Positions 6,231 through 7,076 of a stretch of DNA of 7,076 bases are shown here, piece by piece. Under the pieces are notes generated by a model that was not told the DNA's origin, ran no database searches, and was given only the letters and a program-made list of their open reading frames with translations. The stretch comes from Ferruginibacter sp. (GTDB taxonomy: Bacteria; Bacteroidota; Bacteroidia; Chitinophagales; Chitinophagaceae): the NCBI GenBank assembly GCA_018057635.1, contig JAGPDJ010000123.1, positions 1-7,076 of the forward strand, written 5' to 3'. The position numbers and the translations under genes are program-made. The first letter of the stretch is position 1. The number at the start of each line of letters is the position of its first letter.

Positions 6231-6251
6231 TTTTCACTTTTCACTTTTCAC
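6231..6251. repeat. 7-base tandem repeat (TTTTCAC three times)
   Basis: Three perfect back-to-back copies of TTTTCAC fill 6231-6251, immediately before the candidate -7 element of thyA. A near-unit (CTTTTAG) precedes them at 6223-6229. Read on the other strand it gives GTGAAAA units, which explains the KSEKLK-like start of the false upstream extension of mnmA. Confidence 0.85.
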
Positions 6252-6259
6252 TTACTTTG
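6252..6259 (+). promoter_or_regulatory. Candidate -7 promoter element of thyA
   Basis: TTACTTTG has one mismatch from TAnnTTTG and lies only 5 bases before the thyA ATG, implying an almost leaderless transcript. No good -33 TTTG is visible because the TTTTCAC repeats occupy that position. Low certainty. Confidence 0.27.
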
Positions 6260-6264
6260 CAGCT

Positions 6265-7076
6265 ATGCAACAATATTTACACCTCGTTAAGCATATTATT
6301 GAAACCGGTGATGATAAAAGCGACCGTACAGGAACCGGCACCCGAAGTGTTTTTGGCTACCAGATGCGTTTCAACCTCCAGGATGGTTTCCCGTTGGTTA
6401 CTACAAAGAAGACCCATTTAAAAAGTATCATACATGAATTACTTTGGTTTTTAAAGGGCGATACCAATATTGCTTATTTGAAAGAACACAACGTTAAGAT
6501 ATGGGATGAATGGGCTGATGAAAACGGAGATCTTGGTCCTGTTTATGGAAAACAATGGCGCAGCTGGGAAAGCGCAGATGGAGTAGAAGTTGACCAGGTA
6601 ACTGAACTTATCAAACAACTTAAAACAAACCCCGACAGCCGCAGGATGATCATCAGTGCCTGGAATGTAGCTGATCTGCCAAAGATGAAGCTGATGCCTT
6701 GCCATTGTTTATTCCAGTTTTATACGTCTGCTCCGGATGTAAACGGAAAGCGAAAATTAAGTTGCCAGTTGTATCAGCGGTCTGCAGATGTTTTCCTGGG
6801 TGTTCCATTTAATATTGCCTCTTATGCCCTGCTTACATTGATGATAGCCCAGGTTTGCGATATGGAGCCTGGTGAATTCATCCATTCATTTGGTGATGTA
6901 CATTTATACAGCAACCATTTTGAACAGGCAAATCTTCAGCTAACAAGAAAACCGTTTCCTTTACCAACAATGAAGATCAATGATTCTGTAAAAGATATTT
7001 TCAATTTTACTTATGAAGATTTTGAATTGCTGAATTATGAATCTCATCCGGGAATAAAAGCACCCGTTGCTGTGTA
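6265..7076 (+). CDS. thyA: Thymidylate synthase ThyA (stop codon cut by window edge)
   Basis: ThyA methylates dUMP to dTMP with 5,10-methylene-tetrahydrofolate, releasing dihydrofolate; it is cytosolic and needed for DNA synthesis. All 270 residues appear to be present: the frame ends [10 protein letters not shown], like the E. coli C-terminus, followed by TA, so the stop (TAA or TAG) probably lacks only its last base. Landmarks, with E. coli counterparts where numbering shifts: Arg21 in [19 protein letters not shown] (61-72), [11 protein letters not shown] (124-134), nucleophile Cys146 in [14 protein letters not shown] with Arg172 and Asp175 (166 and 169), Asn183 (177), and His213/Tyr215 in DVHLYSNH (207/209). 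A six-residue longer loop near 154-163 accounts for the difference from 264 residues in E. coli. It is divergent from mnmA. In many bacteria folA follows thyA, but that lies outside the window. Confidence 0.97.
   Translation, partial: MQQYLHLVKHIIETGDDKSDRTGTGTRSVFGYQMRFNLQDGFPLVTTKKTHLKSIIHELLWFLKGDTNIAYLKEHNVKIWDEWADENGDLGPVYGKQWRSWESADGVEVDQVTELIKQLKTNPDSRRMIISAWNVADLPKMKLMPCHCLFQFYTSAPDVNGKRKLSCQLYQRSADVFLGVPFNIASYALLTLMIAQVCDMEPGEFIHSFGDVHLYSNHFEQANLQLTRKPFPLPTMKINDSVKDIFNFTYEDFELLNYESHPGIKAPVAV

Noticed and set aside
6080..6244. 55-residue N-terminal extension of mnmA in the same open frame
   Set aside because: It is encoded by simple repeats (KSEKLK and KPQTTNLKP-like), contains a perfect -7 promoter element, and precedes a normal MnmA start by more than the family allows.
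6451..6705. 84-codon minus-strand frame inside thyA
   Set aside because: It is a shadow of thyA, whose plus-strand product carries all catalytic residues.
1..7076. Possible defence system, mobile element, CRISPR array or biosynthetic cluster
   Set aside because: No nuclease, transposase, integrase, regularly spaced repeats, tRNA-flanked insertion or pathway enzymes are visible. The genes are housekeeping, single-domain, or lipoprotein genes with no shared pathway.

Overview
The window looks like chromosomal DNA of a Bacteroidota bacterium, probably near the Chitinophagaceae. The evidence is AT-rich DNA, no convincing Shine-Dalgarno sequences, short A-rich leaders, several matches to the Bacteroidota promoter element TAnnTTTG, lipoproteins with carboxypeptidase-regulatory-like (beta-sandwich) domains, and short simple-sequence repeats between genes. 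The assignment rests on gene content and style, not on a database search.

Layout: (1) Positions 1-2950, minus strand, hold two tandem paralogous lipoprotein genes. The 598-residue copy (1154-2950) is complete. The second copy (1-869) lies downstream in the direction of transcription and runs off the left edge. A strong intrinsic terminator (1097-1136) separates them. Both are preceded by an almost identical 52-base noncoding leader. (2) 3048-3527, minus: a GNAT acetyltransferase resembling spermidine/spermine acetyltransferases, carrying an in-frame GC-rich perfect palindrome. (3) 3628-4119, plus: a DinB-fold metalloprotein, divergent from the GNAT gene. (4) 4154-4900, minus: an uncharacterised lipoprotein. 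(5) 4979-6079, minus: mnmA, the tRNA 2-thiouridylase. (6) 6265-7076, plus: thyA, thymidylate synthase, complete except for the last base of its probable stop codon. It is divergent from mnmA across a 185-base region that holds two different short tandem repeats.

No single pathway joins these genes. mnmA (tRNA wobble thiolation) and thyA (dTMP synthesis) are housekeeping genes. The lipoproteins are probably envelope or surface proteins of unknown function. I found no RNA genes, CRISPR array, transposase, phage gene or defence system, and I do not see a new multi-gene system. The signals most worth following are the noncoding leader that is better conserved between the paralogs than their silent codon positions, and the palindrome inserted in frame in the GNAT gene.
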